From assembly GCA_963676435.2 (NCBI GenBank), contig CAXXOZ010000006.1:1-64000 (forward strand): a stretch of DNA of 64,000 bases, written 5' to 3'. The DNA comes from CAXXOZ01 sp963676435. Lineage in GTDB: Bacteria; Bacillota; Clostridia; Lachnospirales; Lachnospiraceae. Positions within the stretch are counted from its first letter, which is position 1. The number at the start of each line of letters is the position of its first letter. The notes below the pieces were generated by a model. It searched no databases, had not been told where the DNA came from, and worked only from the letters and a program-made list of their open reading frames with translations. Positions 16,216 through 26,928 of the stretch are shown piece by piece. The position numbers and the translations under genes were made by a program.

Positions 16216-17599
16216 TTATAGGCTTCTTTGTGCAATTTCATTTTGGTATTTTTCCATTTTCTGCTTAGTAAGCCTGAAACCTACTAGTAGCAAGAACGCT
16301 CCTACTATTAGTGTAATTGCTGGCACTATCATAATCCATTACAAATACCTCTCATTAATTCTACTGAAGCTGTTGAAGGATCAATATCCGCACTAAATGC
16401 TGCCGCTGCAAGAACTGCTGTAATTATAATACCTCTAGTCATAACTGCTATTTTAAGTGGTATATTTTGTAATCCCATAACCCATCCTGTTGCATCTTTT
16501 CCTGTTTTCCATTCATTATAAACAACAGTATCTGCATATAGTGCTGGTGTACATGCATATGCTATTCCATATCCAAATTGAGCAATACTCATTAATATAA
16601 TTACTAGCCATACATTCTGGTATGTAAGGCTTGCTAAAAATAATAATGCTGCCATTATTATAAAACAAGTAATTGTTGTAGTTCTTGTTGAAAGTTTTTT
16701 AGCAATTGTCTTACTCAAATATGAACCAACTACACATAAAATATTTGATATTAGTATATAAGTAGCTAGTAGTGCTTTGTCTTGAGCTACATAGGTGAAA
16801 TAATATACTGCTATACCCATTAAAACAAAATTGAACATCCATTTTGAAAGATCAGCTATTAATAATATAATCAACGGTGGATTTTTAAATAATGCTTTTA
16901 AAAGATCTTTACCACTAGTTTTTGTTTTATCTGGTTTTAAATTCTCTTCTATATTTTCTTTGCTTTCAGAATCTTCTCCTTCATATCCTTTAAACATTCT
17001 AAAGTGAACATAATAAAAAACTGCAAAAATCACACCGAAAACAAATGCTACTGCTCCATATTTATTTTGTTCGCTAATTAAAGATCCTAACCATGCAACT
17101 GGAATAACTGCATATGAAAAAATTATTTTGAAAAATTCGACCATGCCCCTCTTGTAGCTGCTAATTGTATTCTTTGTTTTGGAGTTTTTCCTGCAACATT
17201 AATCATAGAAACATTTGCTACATATGCTAATGTAAAAAGTATATGACTTAAAATAGCTGCTACTATAATTATTACTATTGAAAGTGCTCCATCTCCAATT
17301 TTAATAAACTCAAAAGCATAGAATATAGGAACCATCCATGGAACTAAAAGTAACCATGATCTATATCTACCCCATTTTTTTGGTTTGATACTATTAATTA
17401 TCGCACCATAAACCCATGATAATGCAGCATCAACAGATGTTATTATAGTTGTAATCATTGCAACTATACCTAGACTAAAACCTGCAAGATTTGTTAGAAA
17501 AAAATTGAAAAAATAACTTTCCACACTACTCATCAGATTAAATCCAAAATCTCCTACTCCATAAAATCTCTTCAGAGCTTTACTTAATTCTTCTTTCAT
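16216..17599 (-). pseudogene. GPH-type (glycoside-pentoside-hexuronide:cation) MFS symporter, two frameshifts
   Basis: Three frames join into one protein of about 460 residues. The N-terminal part (17599-17123) has YGVGDFGFNLM, the GPH start. One T is missing from the run at 17126-17129 (SKIIFSYAV after correction). The middle part runs to about 16330. A second missing base near 16333 restores the C-terminal helix IMIVPAITLIVGAF and the tail KQKMEKYQNEIAQRSL, ending at 16216. Twelve helices result. GPH carriers import sugars or glycosides with cations. AAGGAGGG precedes the ATG. The UroD-like gene follows in the same operon. Both lesions are single-base and may be read errors. Confidence 0.75.
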
Positions 17600-17660
17600 T
17601 GTTTCCCTCCTTAATATTTATATCACAATAAAATATTACAAAAACCTTCTGGAATCTTCC

Positions 17661-17711
17661 ATACTACAAACCATCTATATTTTTTATTTAATACTCGTAC
17701 TCATTGTAGGG
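17661..17711. promoter_or_regulatory. Putative regulator sites upstream of the GPH symporter
   Basis: ACTACAAACCATC-type copy at 17663 (plus) and CCCTACAATGAGTACGAGTA on the minus strand (17711-17692). They resemble the three copies upstream of the PucR-type gene (19398-19479); shared core CTACAA followed by AGTAyGA in four of the five. They lie 60-110 bp upstream of the symporter start. Confidence 0.45.
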
Positions 17712-17716
17712 TATTG

Positions 17717-17741
17717 AAAGAACTTTCCTATAAATTAAAAA
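17717..17741 (+). repeat. 25-bp dispersed repeat, second copy
   Basis: Exact inverted copy of 9580-9604 (starts AAAGAACTTTCC, ends TAAATTAAAAA). It forms the T-rich tail of the PucR gene terminator when read on the minus strand. Confidence 0.75.
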
Positions 17742-17764
17742 AAGGTGTTCGTAGACCACCTTTT
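17740..17764 (-). terminator. Terminator of the PucR-type regulator gene
   Basis: AAAAGGTG/CACCTTTT stem, read leftwards, followed on the minus strand by TTTTTTTAATTT. It begins eight bases past the frame-corrected stop at 17772, which supports the corrected gene end. Confidence 0.7.
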
Positions 17765-17771
17765 CTTAATA

Positions 17772-19321
17772 TTAATCCTTATTTTCTAATAAAAAATATG
17801 AAAACAGTATATACATTTGTGAAATAAAATCCTCATAATCTATGTTTGTTAGTTTCTTTATTCTCTCAAGTCTGTAGAATAAAGTGCTTCTATGAATAAA
17901 CAATTCTCTTGAGGTTTTCATTATGTTTTTATCATTTTAAGATAAATATATAATGTATTATATAAAGATGTTTCATTTTTTTCATCGTACTTTTTTAAAG
18001 TAAGTACTTTTTCAGAAGATATTAATTCCTTACCCATTTCCCCATATGAATTATCACAAATAAAGTTAAATGCATACTTTTCAAATTCAAAATACCACTC
18101 TGTACTATCACTTTTTTTACCATATTCATATGCAATACAAGCTTGCTTATAATATCCTCTTATATCATAAAAATTATTAAAAACTCTACTCATTCCTGCT
18201 TTAAATAATCCTTCTCTCAGAATATAGGAAAGTTGAGAAAAAAATTCATTTCGATTTCTTTTCCCAATAGATAAATTTATTATTATTACAATATCAGTAT
18301 TATACAAAAAAGCATAGCTTCCCTCAATATTTGATTCAATATAATTAATGGTGCCTTCAGTAGACATATTTTTGTAGTCTGAGTATTCAAAAGCCAGCTT
18401 CGAAACAATATATTTATCATCAATTTCCCAGTTTAAAGCATTCAATTTATCACAAACAAAAGATTGATTTAAACTTTTCCCCTGAAGAACATCTGTAAAA
18501 AAATCATCATACGAATTTAAAAAATTGTCTCTATAAAATGACTGGCGTCCTATAAGCATAACTATAATTTTTGCTAAATATTCTGCTCCAATAAAATGTA
18601 TAGATTTTAATTTGGACTGTAATTCATGAATACACAACCTACCCTCAAATCTTGAATTCAATTTCAAATTTACATATAAAACTTGAAACCCTAAAAGTGT
18701 AGGTGGGAAAATTTGTGAGCCTTTAGTTTTAAATGTTTTATTATACTCTCTATCTACTTTGAAATCATTAATAGTAGATAGGGGAAGCATTTTTCTTCCA
18801 GATCTTTGCTCTGTTTCACATACCGACATTCCTGGTAACCATTTCGGACATGAAATCACATAAAACTGTTCATCATGAACAAGTATTGGATTTCCAAAAA
18901 ATGATAAACTTATCTCACATAAAAAGGTGATATTTTTACCATTATTTAATGCTGTTTGAATATTAGTTACCCACGTATTTACTTTATCATATATACTTTG
19001 GATAAAATCAAAAACTTGAATATAGTTATATTCTTTTTCTAGAATTATTGTTGATATAGTATTATTATCAGTTAAAACTTCTCCTACTATAACAAATGTA
19101 AGTCCTTCATCAATGTTTATTAAGTCATTAAAATCTTCAGCTTTGATTACATATAAATATCTATTATCAAAAACACAATCTTTATGAAACAACTTCACAT
19201 TATTTAGAATACTATTTTTTTCAGTAAAGCTATAAAAATTTATATTATAATCTTCTTCAAGTATATCCAAAATAACTTTAATATCTAATTCAAATGCTAA
19301 ATCATCAATTATTTTACTCAA
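17772..19321 (-). pseudogene. PucR-type helix-turn-helix transcriptional regulator, frameshifted near the C-terminus
   Basis: About 515 residues after adding one T (plus strand) to the T4 run at 17935-17938. The uncorrected frame stops just before the C-terminal domain; corrected, it reads NDKNIMKTSRELFIHRSTLF then YRLERIKKLTNIDYED, the PucR-type HTH. The N-terminal two thirds is a sensory region with a GAF-like middle. The start is taken as the TTG at 19321, seven bases after GGGGAGG; a TTG at 19327 is too close to that site. Position and shared upstream motifs suggest it controls the GPH/UroD operon. Confidence 0.7.
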
Positions 19322-19397
19322 AATCAATCCTCCCCAATAAATAAAAACATTAACTCCCCATTTATTTAGTAATAATTATAATTTACCCTCTTTTTAT

Positions 19398-19479
19398 TAT
19401 ACTACAAAAAGTATGAACAGTTTATCTATACTACAAAAAGTATACTTTTTCTAAGTTTTACTCGTACTGTTTGTAGGAT
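19398..19479. promoter_or_regulatory. Three copies of a CTACAA-type motif upstream of the PucR gene
   Basis: TATACTACAAAAAGTAT occurs at 19398-19414 and again at 19427-19443 (29 bp apart). A divergent copy on the minus strand at 19479-19459 reads ATCCTACAAACAGTACGAGT. The second copy lies in a perfect 16-bp palindrome AAAAAGTATACTTTTT (19435-19450). They precede the regulator gene by 77-160 bp and resemble the two copies at 17661-17711. Confidence 0.55.
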
Positions 19480-19497
19480 GGATAAATATTTAAAAAA

Positions 19498-19521
19498 CCT
19501 AAAACAAAATTTTGTTTTAGG
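19498..19521 (-). terminator. Terminator after tRNA-Glu
   Basis: Perfect 24-bp palindrome CCTAAAACAAAA/TTTTGTTTTAGG, followed on the minus strand by TTTTTTAAAT, 17 bp past the tRNA 3' end. Confidence 0.8.
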
Positions 19522-19537
19522 CTTTTTATTTTAAATA

Positions 19538-19609
19538 TAGCTCGTACGGGAATCGAACCCGTGTTTCCGCCGTGAGAGGGCGGCGTCTTGACCACTTGAC
19601 CAACGAGCC
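19538..19609 (-). tRNA. tRNA-Glu (anticodon CTC)
   Basis: The 72-nt cloverleaf on the minus strand has acceptor GGCTCGT/ACGAGCT, D-arm TTGGTCAAGTGGTCAAGAC, anticodon stem CCGCC/GGCGG around loop CTCTCAC (anticodon CTC, reading GAG), and T-arm ACGGG-TTCGATT-CCCGT. CCA is not encoded. The first acceptor pair is G1-U72 rather than the usual G-C. It has its own promoter and terminator, and lies between the PucR gene and cheX. Confidence 0.95.
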
Positions 19610-19621
19610 TTTTACTAAATA

Positions 19622-19650
19622 AGTATATAAATTTTTAGGATTTTTAGCAA
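19622..19650 (-). promoter_or_regulatory. Promoter of tRNA-Glu
   Basis: Minus-strand TTGCTA (19650-19645), 17-bp spacer, TATACT (19627-19622), ending 12 bp before the tRNA 5' end. Confidence 0.6.
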
Positions 19651-19735
19651 GTACTTTTTCACTTGACAAAAGTTCCTAATTGACAGAGAATAGTATTATA
19701 ATATGTAAATAAGTTAATTTACGAGGTGATACTAC

Positions 19736-20209
19736 ATGAAAAAAACTTTAGATGTAAAACTAATTAATCCTTTCTTGAAAGCCACCGTAGAAATGTTCAA
19801 AAACATGGCTTCTATGGAGTTATCTGTAGGAAAGCCTTCCATCTCTGACCTTGTATTCCCTCATGAAATTTTCGTTGTTCAGGCAGGGTTAACAGGTAGT
19901 ATAAAAGGTCAGGTTCTTCTAGTTTTTGAAGAAGAAAATGCCAAAAAAGTGGCTAGTAACATGATGGGTGGAATGCCTGTAGAAAAACTTGACGAACTTG
20001 CTTGCTCTGCTTTAAATGAAATGTGTAATATGATTATGGGTAATTCAGCAACAATTTTTTCCACCCTAGATATTTTTATCGATATAACTCCTCCAATATT
20101 TTTAAGAGGATCAAAACTTGAGTTTCAATCTGACATACAAGCACTAAGAGTGCCTTTAGAAAACTCTGGTGTATGTATTGCCGAATTGTATGTCTGTATA
20201 ACAGATTAA
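19736..20209 (+). CDS. CheX-type chemotaxis phosphatase
   Basis: 157 residues. The sequence fits the CheC/CheX/FliY fold: start DVKLINPFLKAT, the pattern LTGSIKGQVLLVFEEENAKK, and the phosphatase helix L-N-E-M-C-N-M-I-M-G-N-S at about 93-104 with the E-x2-N pair that attacks CheY-phosphate. Full length for CheX. No other chemotaxis or flagellar gene is in the window, so it stands alone and may act on a distant CheY-like or other receiver protein. The start follows GAGGTG; TTGACA elements lie at 19663 and 19680 but the -10 is ambiguous. Confidence 0.8.
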   Translation: MKKTLDVKLINPFLKATVEMFKNMASMELSVGKPSISDLVFPHEIFVVQAGLTGSIKGQVLLVFEEENAKKVASNMMGGMPVEKLDELACSALNEMCNMIMGNSATIFSTLDIFIDITPPIFLRGSKLEFQSDIQALRVPLENSGVCIAELYVCITD

Positions 20210-20210
20210 A

Positions 20211-23200
20211 TTATAAGTCAAATAAAGATATTTGATTTGTATTTGAAAGTCCATTAAGCATGCCGAGTTTGTCCATTAGTTCAATCACGGTCTTGCTTAT
20301 TTTTGTTTTTTCTCTAAAGTCCTCTTTTGATAAAAATTGTTCACCTGTTACATTTTTTTCTATGGATTCTGCTGCTTTATCACCTAATCCTTCAATCGTA
20401 TTTAAGGCTGGCATTAATTTTCCATTTACTATCTGAAATGTTTTCGCTTTTGCAGTATAAATATCAATTGGCTCAAAATCATATCCCCTTGCATACATTT
20501 CCTGAACGATTTTCATATCTTTCATCTGATCCTGTTCTTTTGGAGACAATGCATCTTCATTTCTTTTTTTCTTGTACTCATTATAGTAATAATTTAATTT
20601 TTCTTTCCCCATTCCCATTGTTTCATAATCAAATGATGTTGCTCTAATACTGAAAAAAGCAGCATAGTATGCTAATGGATAAAAAAACTTTAAAATAAGC
20701 GATTCTAAAGGCCATCATAACATAGGCTACAGCATGAGCCTTCGGAAACATATATTGAATCTTTTTACAAGACCAAATGTACCACTCTGGAACATTATTT
20801 TTCTTCATCTCCTCTTCCCAATCTGGTTTGAGGCCTTTTCCTTTTCTTACTGCTTCCATTATTGTAAACGCTAAACTTGGCTCTATTCCCATTCCTATTA
20901 AATATGTCATAATATCATCTCTTGTGCATATTGCTGTTGAGATGGTTGCCTTGCCTTCTTTTATTAATGTTTGAGCATTTGAAAGCCAAACATCCGTACC
21001 ATGTGAAAGACCTGATATTTTAACTAAATCTGTAAATGTTTTAGGTTTTGTGTCCATTAGCATCTGAATAACAAAATCTGTTCCAAACTCTGGAAGGCCT
21101 AAAGCCCCTAGCTGACAACCATCAATATCTTGCGGGGTTATATTTAAAGCTTTTGTGCTTTCAAATAAAGACATAACTTCTTTATTATCCAAAGTTATTT
21201 CTTGAGCATTTAAACCTGTAAGTTCTTCTAACATTTTTATCATAGTCGGATCATCATGTCCAAGTATATCTAGTTTTAAAAGATTGTGATCTATTGAGTG
21301 ATAATCAAACTGTGTAGTAATAATTTTGGTTTCCATATCATTTGCAGGTTTTTGTATTGGAGTAAATGAATTTATATCCTCACCATGAGGCAAAACAATA
21401 ATACCACCTGGATGCTGTCCTGTAGTTTTTTTAATCCCTATGCAACCTTTTGCGATTCTTTCCATTTCGCATTTTCTTTTTGAAATTTCTTTTTCTTCAA
21501 AATATTTTCTCACATATCCAAGTGCATTTTTCTCCTGGAGTTTTGAAATCGTTCCTGCTCTAAAAGTCTGTCCTTTTCCAAAAAGAACTTCTGTATATTC
21601 ATGTGCTTTACTTTGATAGTCTCCTGAAAAGTTTAGGTCAATATCTGGTTCTTTGTCTCCTTTAAATCCAAGGAATGTTTCAAAAGGAATATCAAATCCG
21701 TCCTTCTTTAACATTTCTCCGCAAACAGGACAAACTTTTTCTGGTAAGTCACATCCTGATATAGAACCATGTTTTAAAATATCTTCAGATTCAAATTCAG
21801 AGTACTTACAATCAGCACAGTAATAGTGGGCTTTTAATGGATTAACTTCTGTAATTCCCGCCATTGTGGCCACAAAAGACGATCCTACCGATCCCCTTGA
21901 TCCAACAAGATATCCATCCTCGTTTGATTTCCAAACTAATTTTTGCGCTATTATATACATAACTGCAAATCCATTTGAAATAATAGAATTAAGTTCTCTT
22001 TCTAGTCTTTCCACAACTATTTGAGGAAGTTCTTCCCCATATAAGGATTTGGCTTTATCATAACAAATCTGTCTTAACTCTATATCTGAGTCCTTTATAA
22101 CTGGCGGACATTTATCTGGTCTAAAAGGAGAAACTTCTTCAATCATATCATTAATTAAATTCGTATTTGTAATAACTACTTCTTTCGCCTTTTCATCACC
22201 AAGATATCTAAACTCATCTAACATTTCTTTTGTTGTACGAAAATAAAGCGGTGCCTGATCATCTGCATCACTAAAACCTTTACCATGCATAATCACCCTT
22301 CTATAAACTTCATCTTCTGGATTTAAAAAATGGACATCGCATGTTGCTACAACTGGTTTATTGTATTTTTCTCCTAGATTAACTATTCTTTTATTTATTT
22401 CAGTTAAATCATCTACACTATCAACATTGCCTTTATTATATAAAAACATGTTGTTTCCTGTTGGCTGAATTTCTAAATAATCATAAAAGTCAACTAACTT
22501 CTCAATTTTTTCTTCTGATTTACCTAGATATACTGCCTGAAACAGTTCTCCTGCTTCACAGGCTGAACCAATCAAAAGACCCTCTCTATGTTTTAAAAAT
22601 TCACTTTTAGGAATTCTAGGAGTTCTGTAGAAATATTCTACATTAGATTTCGAAACAAGTGTATACAAATTCACCCTTCCAATATCATTTTTTGCTAAAA
22701 TTATTGCGTGATTTGTGGAAGTTTTCCTTATCATTTCGACTCTGTTTTCAGCTGCCATTTCGTTTATCTGGTCTAATGAATTTACATTTAAATCCTTTAG
22801 TTTTTCTATCAATTTTAAGAAGATTTTAGCGGTACAGGTAGCATCATCGACTGCTCTGTGATGATTTTCTAGGGGTACTCCTAATTTCCTTGCTATGGTA
22901 TCAAGTTTGAATTTTTTAATATCCTTTATAAGCATTCTAGATAATGTTAGAGTATCAAGTACCGTAAACTTATTTTTAATTCCCATTTCTAAAGATTTAC
23001 TTTCGATAAATGAAACATCAAATTCTGCATTATGGGCAACAAGTGCTGCATCTCCAATAAATTCTAAAAATTTTGGCAAAACTTCTTCGATTTGAGGAGA
23101 AGTTTCAACCATAGAATTATTTATTCCTGTTAATTCTTCAATTCTAAAAGGAATACTTACCTTTGGGTTTATCAAGCTTGAAAAAGTATCAACGATGTTC

Positions 23201-24546
23201 CCATCCTGTACTTTAACTGCTCCAATTTCAATGATTTTATTTTTATCCGCTCTAAATCCTGTTGTTTCCAAATCAAATACAACATAAGTATCTGAAAAAG
23301 TCTGATTTTTAGAGTTTTTAACCATAGTATCTAAGTCATCAACAAGATATGCCTCAACGCCATAAATCACTTTAAAATCAAAATCTTCACCTTTATCTTT
23401 ATATTTATATTTTAAATCTTTAATTACATGATCTGATTCAGAGAACGCCTGCAATCCACCATGATCAGTTATTGCTATAGCCTTATGTCCCCATGAAATC
23501 GCCTTTTTTATAATGTCAGAAGTTTCAACCACTCCATCCATTTCACTTATCTTTGTATGACAATGAAGCTCTACTCTCTTGTGTTCATAATCATCTTCTC
23601 TTTTTCTTCTAAAATCATCAATTAATAAAATACCGTACACAGGACTAATTACTATACTCTTTTCAAAGTCATCATATTTAGTTTTTCCTTTTAAACTTAT
23701 GAATACTCCTTCTTTTAATTTTTCCGAAATTTTTTGATATTCTTCATCCTGTAAAAACAATTTTGCTTTAATGCTATCAGAAAAATCAGTAACTATGAAA
23801 GACATAATAACTCTGCCATCTTTTATCTTAATAATATCTGTATTCAATACCTGACCTGAAACGATTATCGTTTGCATTTCTTCGAAAGGCTCTGAAAGGC
23901 TAATTGAAATGCCTTTAAAATCTCTACCATGAATCAAAGATGCAGGTCCTTTTGGTTGAGTAGCAGGCTTAACCACCTTTTTTGTTTTTTCTGGTTCTAT
24001 TTTAATATAACTTTGTAAATCTTCTTTTTTCTTTCTTTCAACTTTTTCATATTCAAAAAAAACTTCTATTTCTTTAGAAAATCTTAACCTATATATATCT
24101 TCAATGATTTTTTTTACCTTTGGTGCTTTATCTCTTGATATAACCAAATCTCCTGAAATGATTTTTAAAGTATTTTGATTTATAAATTCAAATTTTGAAT
24201 TTCTTAAAAAAGCATGTTCATAAGGAGAATTAATTTTCATCTCATATAAAATACTGTCGATATAATCATTTAATACTTCTTGCATATTATATTTTTCATC
24301 AAGTTTAAAGCTTTCAATTATATTTAAGCTTATATTAGAGTCATTAAAGATTAGTTTTTTGATTTCATTTTCCATATCTATAATGTGATTTTTTGTTATT
24401 AATATGTTACTTTCTATGTAAATACTAACAAAACCCTTTGCTTGATTTCTGGTGATTTTAGTAACCAAAACATTTGCAAAGAGTTTTTCTAATTCATTAT
24501 TAACCTTTAAAGTTGTAAAAACAGAGAAAAAATCATTTCCATTCAT
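20211..24546 (-). CDS. polC: DNA polymerase III PolC-type, alpha subunit (one frameshift in the sequence)
   Basis: About 1,444 residues once one base is removed from the A7 run at 20681-20687 (restores V-F-Y-P-L-A-Y-Y-A-A-F-F). Order of domains: N-terminal and OB regions, a split PHP domain (HCHTKISEMDG about 327-337), a DEDDh proofreading exonuclease (FDLETTGF about 421, HNAEFD about 504, HHRAVDDA), a Cys4 zinc module (CADC...CPVC), the polymerase palm (PDIDLNFSGDY about 966), GQHPGG about 1042, and a C-terminal helix-hairpin-helix tail. It is the replicative polymerase of low-GC Gram-positives. It ends the rpsB-to-polC block. Being essential, it is unlikely to be truly broken. Confidence 0.95.
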
Positions 24547-24562
24547 TTAAAGCTCAACCTTC

Positions 24563-25615
24563 CTAATTCCAATTATCAAGTTCAAATTTCAAAGCCGCTA
24601 ATAGCTCATTTTCTGGCATTTTCTTTATGATTTCTCCTTTTTTTATAAGAAGTCCTTCACCTTTACCTCCAGCTATTCCAATATCAGCTTCTCTAGCTTC
24701 TCCTGGACCATTTACTGCACATCCCATAACAGCAACATTTATATCCAAATCATAACTCTGGACCATTGTTTCAACTTTATTCGCTAGTTCTATCAAATTA
24801 ATCTGTGTTCTTCCACATGTTGGGCAAGAAACAACATTTATTCCACCTTTTCGTAAATTTAAAGTGCTCAGTATTTTTTTAGCAGCTTTTATTTCTTCAA
24901 CTGGATTTCCTGTGAGAGAAACTCTTATGGTATCTCCAATCCCTTTATAAAGAATTATTCCTAATCCTACTGCTGATTTAATACTTCCTGTTAATACTGT
25001 TCCTGATTCTGTAATTCCAATATGTACTGGATAGTTCATTTTATTTGCTATTAAATCATGTGCTTCAATACTCATAGGTACATCAGATGATTTTATGCTT
25101 ACGACAATATTATCGTAAGCACAATCCTCTATCATTTTAATTTTATCTAAAGCACTTTCAACAAGTCCCTGGGCTGTTACTTTTTTATATTTTTCTAAAA
25201 TATTTTTTTCTAAAGATCCAGAATTAACCCCTACTCTAATAGGTATATTTCTCTCCTTGGCAACCTTTACCACTTCAGTAAGTTTTTCTTTTCCACCAAT
25301 ATTGCCTGGATTAATCCTAATTTTATCTGCACCATTTTCCATAGATGCTATTGCCAATTTATAATCGAAATGAATATCTGCAACAAGGGGTATATTGATA
25401 TTACTCTTAATTTCTTTTAGTGCTTTTGCTGAATTAATATCTGGAACAGCACATCTTATTATTTCGCACCCAGCACTTTCTAATTCAAAAATCTGTTTTA
25501 CTGTTTTATCAATATCATCAGTTTTTGTGTTTGTCATTGACTGTATTAATATAGGGTTATTCCCACCTATAATTTTATTTCCGATTTTTATTGTCTTGGT
25601 ATTATGTCTGTGCAT
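24563..25615 (-). CDS. ispG: 4-hydroxy-3-methylbut-2-enyl diphosphate synthase (IspG/GcpE)
   Basis: 350 residues from the ATG at 25615, chosen because GGAGG lies five bases before it; the frame opens four codons earlier at an ATG overlapping the rseP stop. The enzyme converts methylerythritol cyclodiphosphate to HMBPP in the non-mevalonate pathway. The N-terminal TIM barrel starts at RHNTKTIKIGNKIIGG. The [4Fe-4S] site is seen as C-P-T-C-G-R-T-Q (about 261) and G-C-A-V-N-G-P-G-E (about 296). It is in the same operon as dxr, another gene of the pathway. Confidence 0.95.
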   Translation of the reverse strand: MHRHNTKTIKIGNKIIGGNNPILIQSMTNTKTDDIDKTVKQIFELESAGCEIIRCAVPDINSAKALKEIKSNINIPLVADIHFDYKLAIASMENGADKIRINPGNIGGKEKLTEVVKVAKERNIPIRVGVNSGSLEKNILEKYKKVTAQGLVESALDKIKMIEDCAYDNIVVSIKSSDVPMSIEAHDLIANKMNYPVHIGITESGTVLTGSIKSAVGLGIILYKGIGDTIRVSLTGNPVEEIKAAKKILSTLNLRKGGINVVSCPTCGRTQINLIELANKVETMVQSYDLDINVAVMGCAVNGPGEAREADIGIAGGKGEGLLIKKGEIIKKMPENELLAALKFELDNWN

Positions 25616-25626
25616 ATAGACCTCCA

Positions 25627-26925
25627 TTATAGGTTTCTAATATCATTAAATAATATTAGAACCATTAAAATCATAAGTATCACCATACCAATGAAGTGAA
25701 CCATACCTTCTTTGCTTTTTGAAATTGGTTTTCCTCTAATTGCTTCTATTATCAAGAAAATTATTCTGCCACCATCTACTGCAGGTATTGGTAGCAAGTT
25801 TATAACTCCTAAATTTGAGCTTAACATTATAACTAAAATAGAAAGGCTTATAAAAGTAACAAACCATCCATCAGTTATGGTACTTTCATATGTCTGACCA
25901 ATAATGTTTACTATTCCAACAGGACCTGAAATATCATTAGTAGATACCTGACCTGTAAATAACATACCTAAACTTTTAACAACTATTTCTATTTCAAATC
26001 CCATTTCTTTAAAGCTATATTTTAATACATTTAATGGAGAAGTTTTAATCCTGGCAGTATTATATCCTATCCCAATAGTCTTAGAGGTATATTTAACAGG
26101 TACAACGCTGATTTCTATTTGTTCTCCATCTCTCTGTAATAATAAATCAACTTTTTCTTCTGACAAAGGATTTTGCTCAAAATAGTCATATAAATCCTGT
26201 GCAGTTTCAAGTGAAACTCCGTTAATAGAAACTATTTCATCTCCTTGCATAGCTCCCGCCAGTTCAAGTGGACCTCCAACTGTTAAAATATCTATCTGGG
26301 CACTAGTCTCTTCTGATACATAATATTGAAGCCCTATTGCATACCATTTTGAATCATCTGGTATTATATTAACAGTGGTTTCTTCCCCATTTCTTTCATA
26401 AGTTATTTCAACTGGGTCTTCTCCCATTGGATTAATATATTCTTCAACTGTTAATTCACGCCCAAAAGAAATATTGTTATTATTATATTTGGTAATTAAA
26501 TCTCCTTCTCTTAAGCCTGCTTCATAAGCTGCCGAACCTTCATCAACATATGTTACAGTCGCAGGATCATAACCAGCAAAACCTGTTACAACAACTGATA
26601 ATGCTAAGGCTAACAAAAAATTAAATATTGGTCCAGCAAGGATTATAGACATTCTTGCCCATACTGATTTTGAGTTAAAAGATTTTTCGATATCCTCTCC
26701 CTCTTTATCTTCTTCATCTTCTCCCTGCATAGCACATGATCCACCAAAGGGAACAAGCTTCCATGAATACCTGGTTTCTCCTTTTTTAAAACTTAAAATT
26801 CTTGGACCAAATCCCAAAGAAAATTCTACAACTCTGACGTTATTTTTCTTAGCCAGAAAAAAATGTCCAAGTTCGTGAATCAATATAAGTATGCTAAATA
26901 TAATAATCGCAATAATAATTTTCAT
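25627..26925 (-). CDS. rseP: Site-2 intramembrane zinc metalloprotease RseP
   Basis: 432 residues. The active site H17-E-L-G-H21 lies in the first membrane helix, and the second zinc-ligand motif NLLPIPAVDGG in a C-terminal helix (about 372-382). Between them lie two PDZ-like regions: VDEGSAAYEAGLREGD (about 126-141) and GGPLELAGAMQGDEIVSI. At least four membrane helices are predicted. Such proteases cut anti-sigma factors and remnant signal peptides. It stands between dxr (3 bp away) and ispG, as in most Firmicutes. The substrate here is not known. Confidence 0.95.
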   Translation of the reverse strand: MKIIIAIIIFSILILIHELGHFFLAKKNNVRVVEFSLGFGPRILSFKKGETRYSWKLVPFGGSCAMQGEDEEDKEGEDIEKSFNSKSVWARMSIILAGPIFNFLLALALSVVVTGFAGYDPATVTYVDEGSAAYEAGLREGDLITKYNNNNISFGRELTVEEYINPMGEDPVEITYERNGEETTVNIIPDDSKWYAIGLQYYVSEETSAQIDILTVGGPLELAGAMQGDEIVSINGVSLETAQDLYDYFEQNPLSEEKVDLLLQRDGEQIEISVVPVKYTSKTIGIGYNTARIKTSPLNVLKYSFKEMGFEIEIVVKSLGMLFTGQVSTNDISGPVGIVNIIGQTYESTITDGWFVTFISLSILVIMLSSNLGVINLLPIPAVDGGRIIFLIIEAIRGKPISKSKEGMVHFIGMVILMILMVLILFNDIRNL

Positions 26926-26928
26926 ACA

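Noticed and set aside
15762..16268. Rightward open frame of 168 codons opposite the second UroD-like gene
   Set aside because: Antisense to a clear enzyme gene, odd composition, no start signals.
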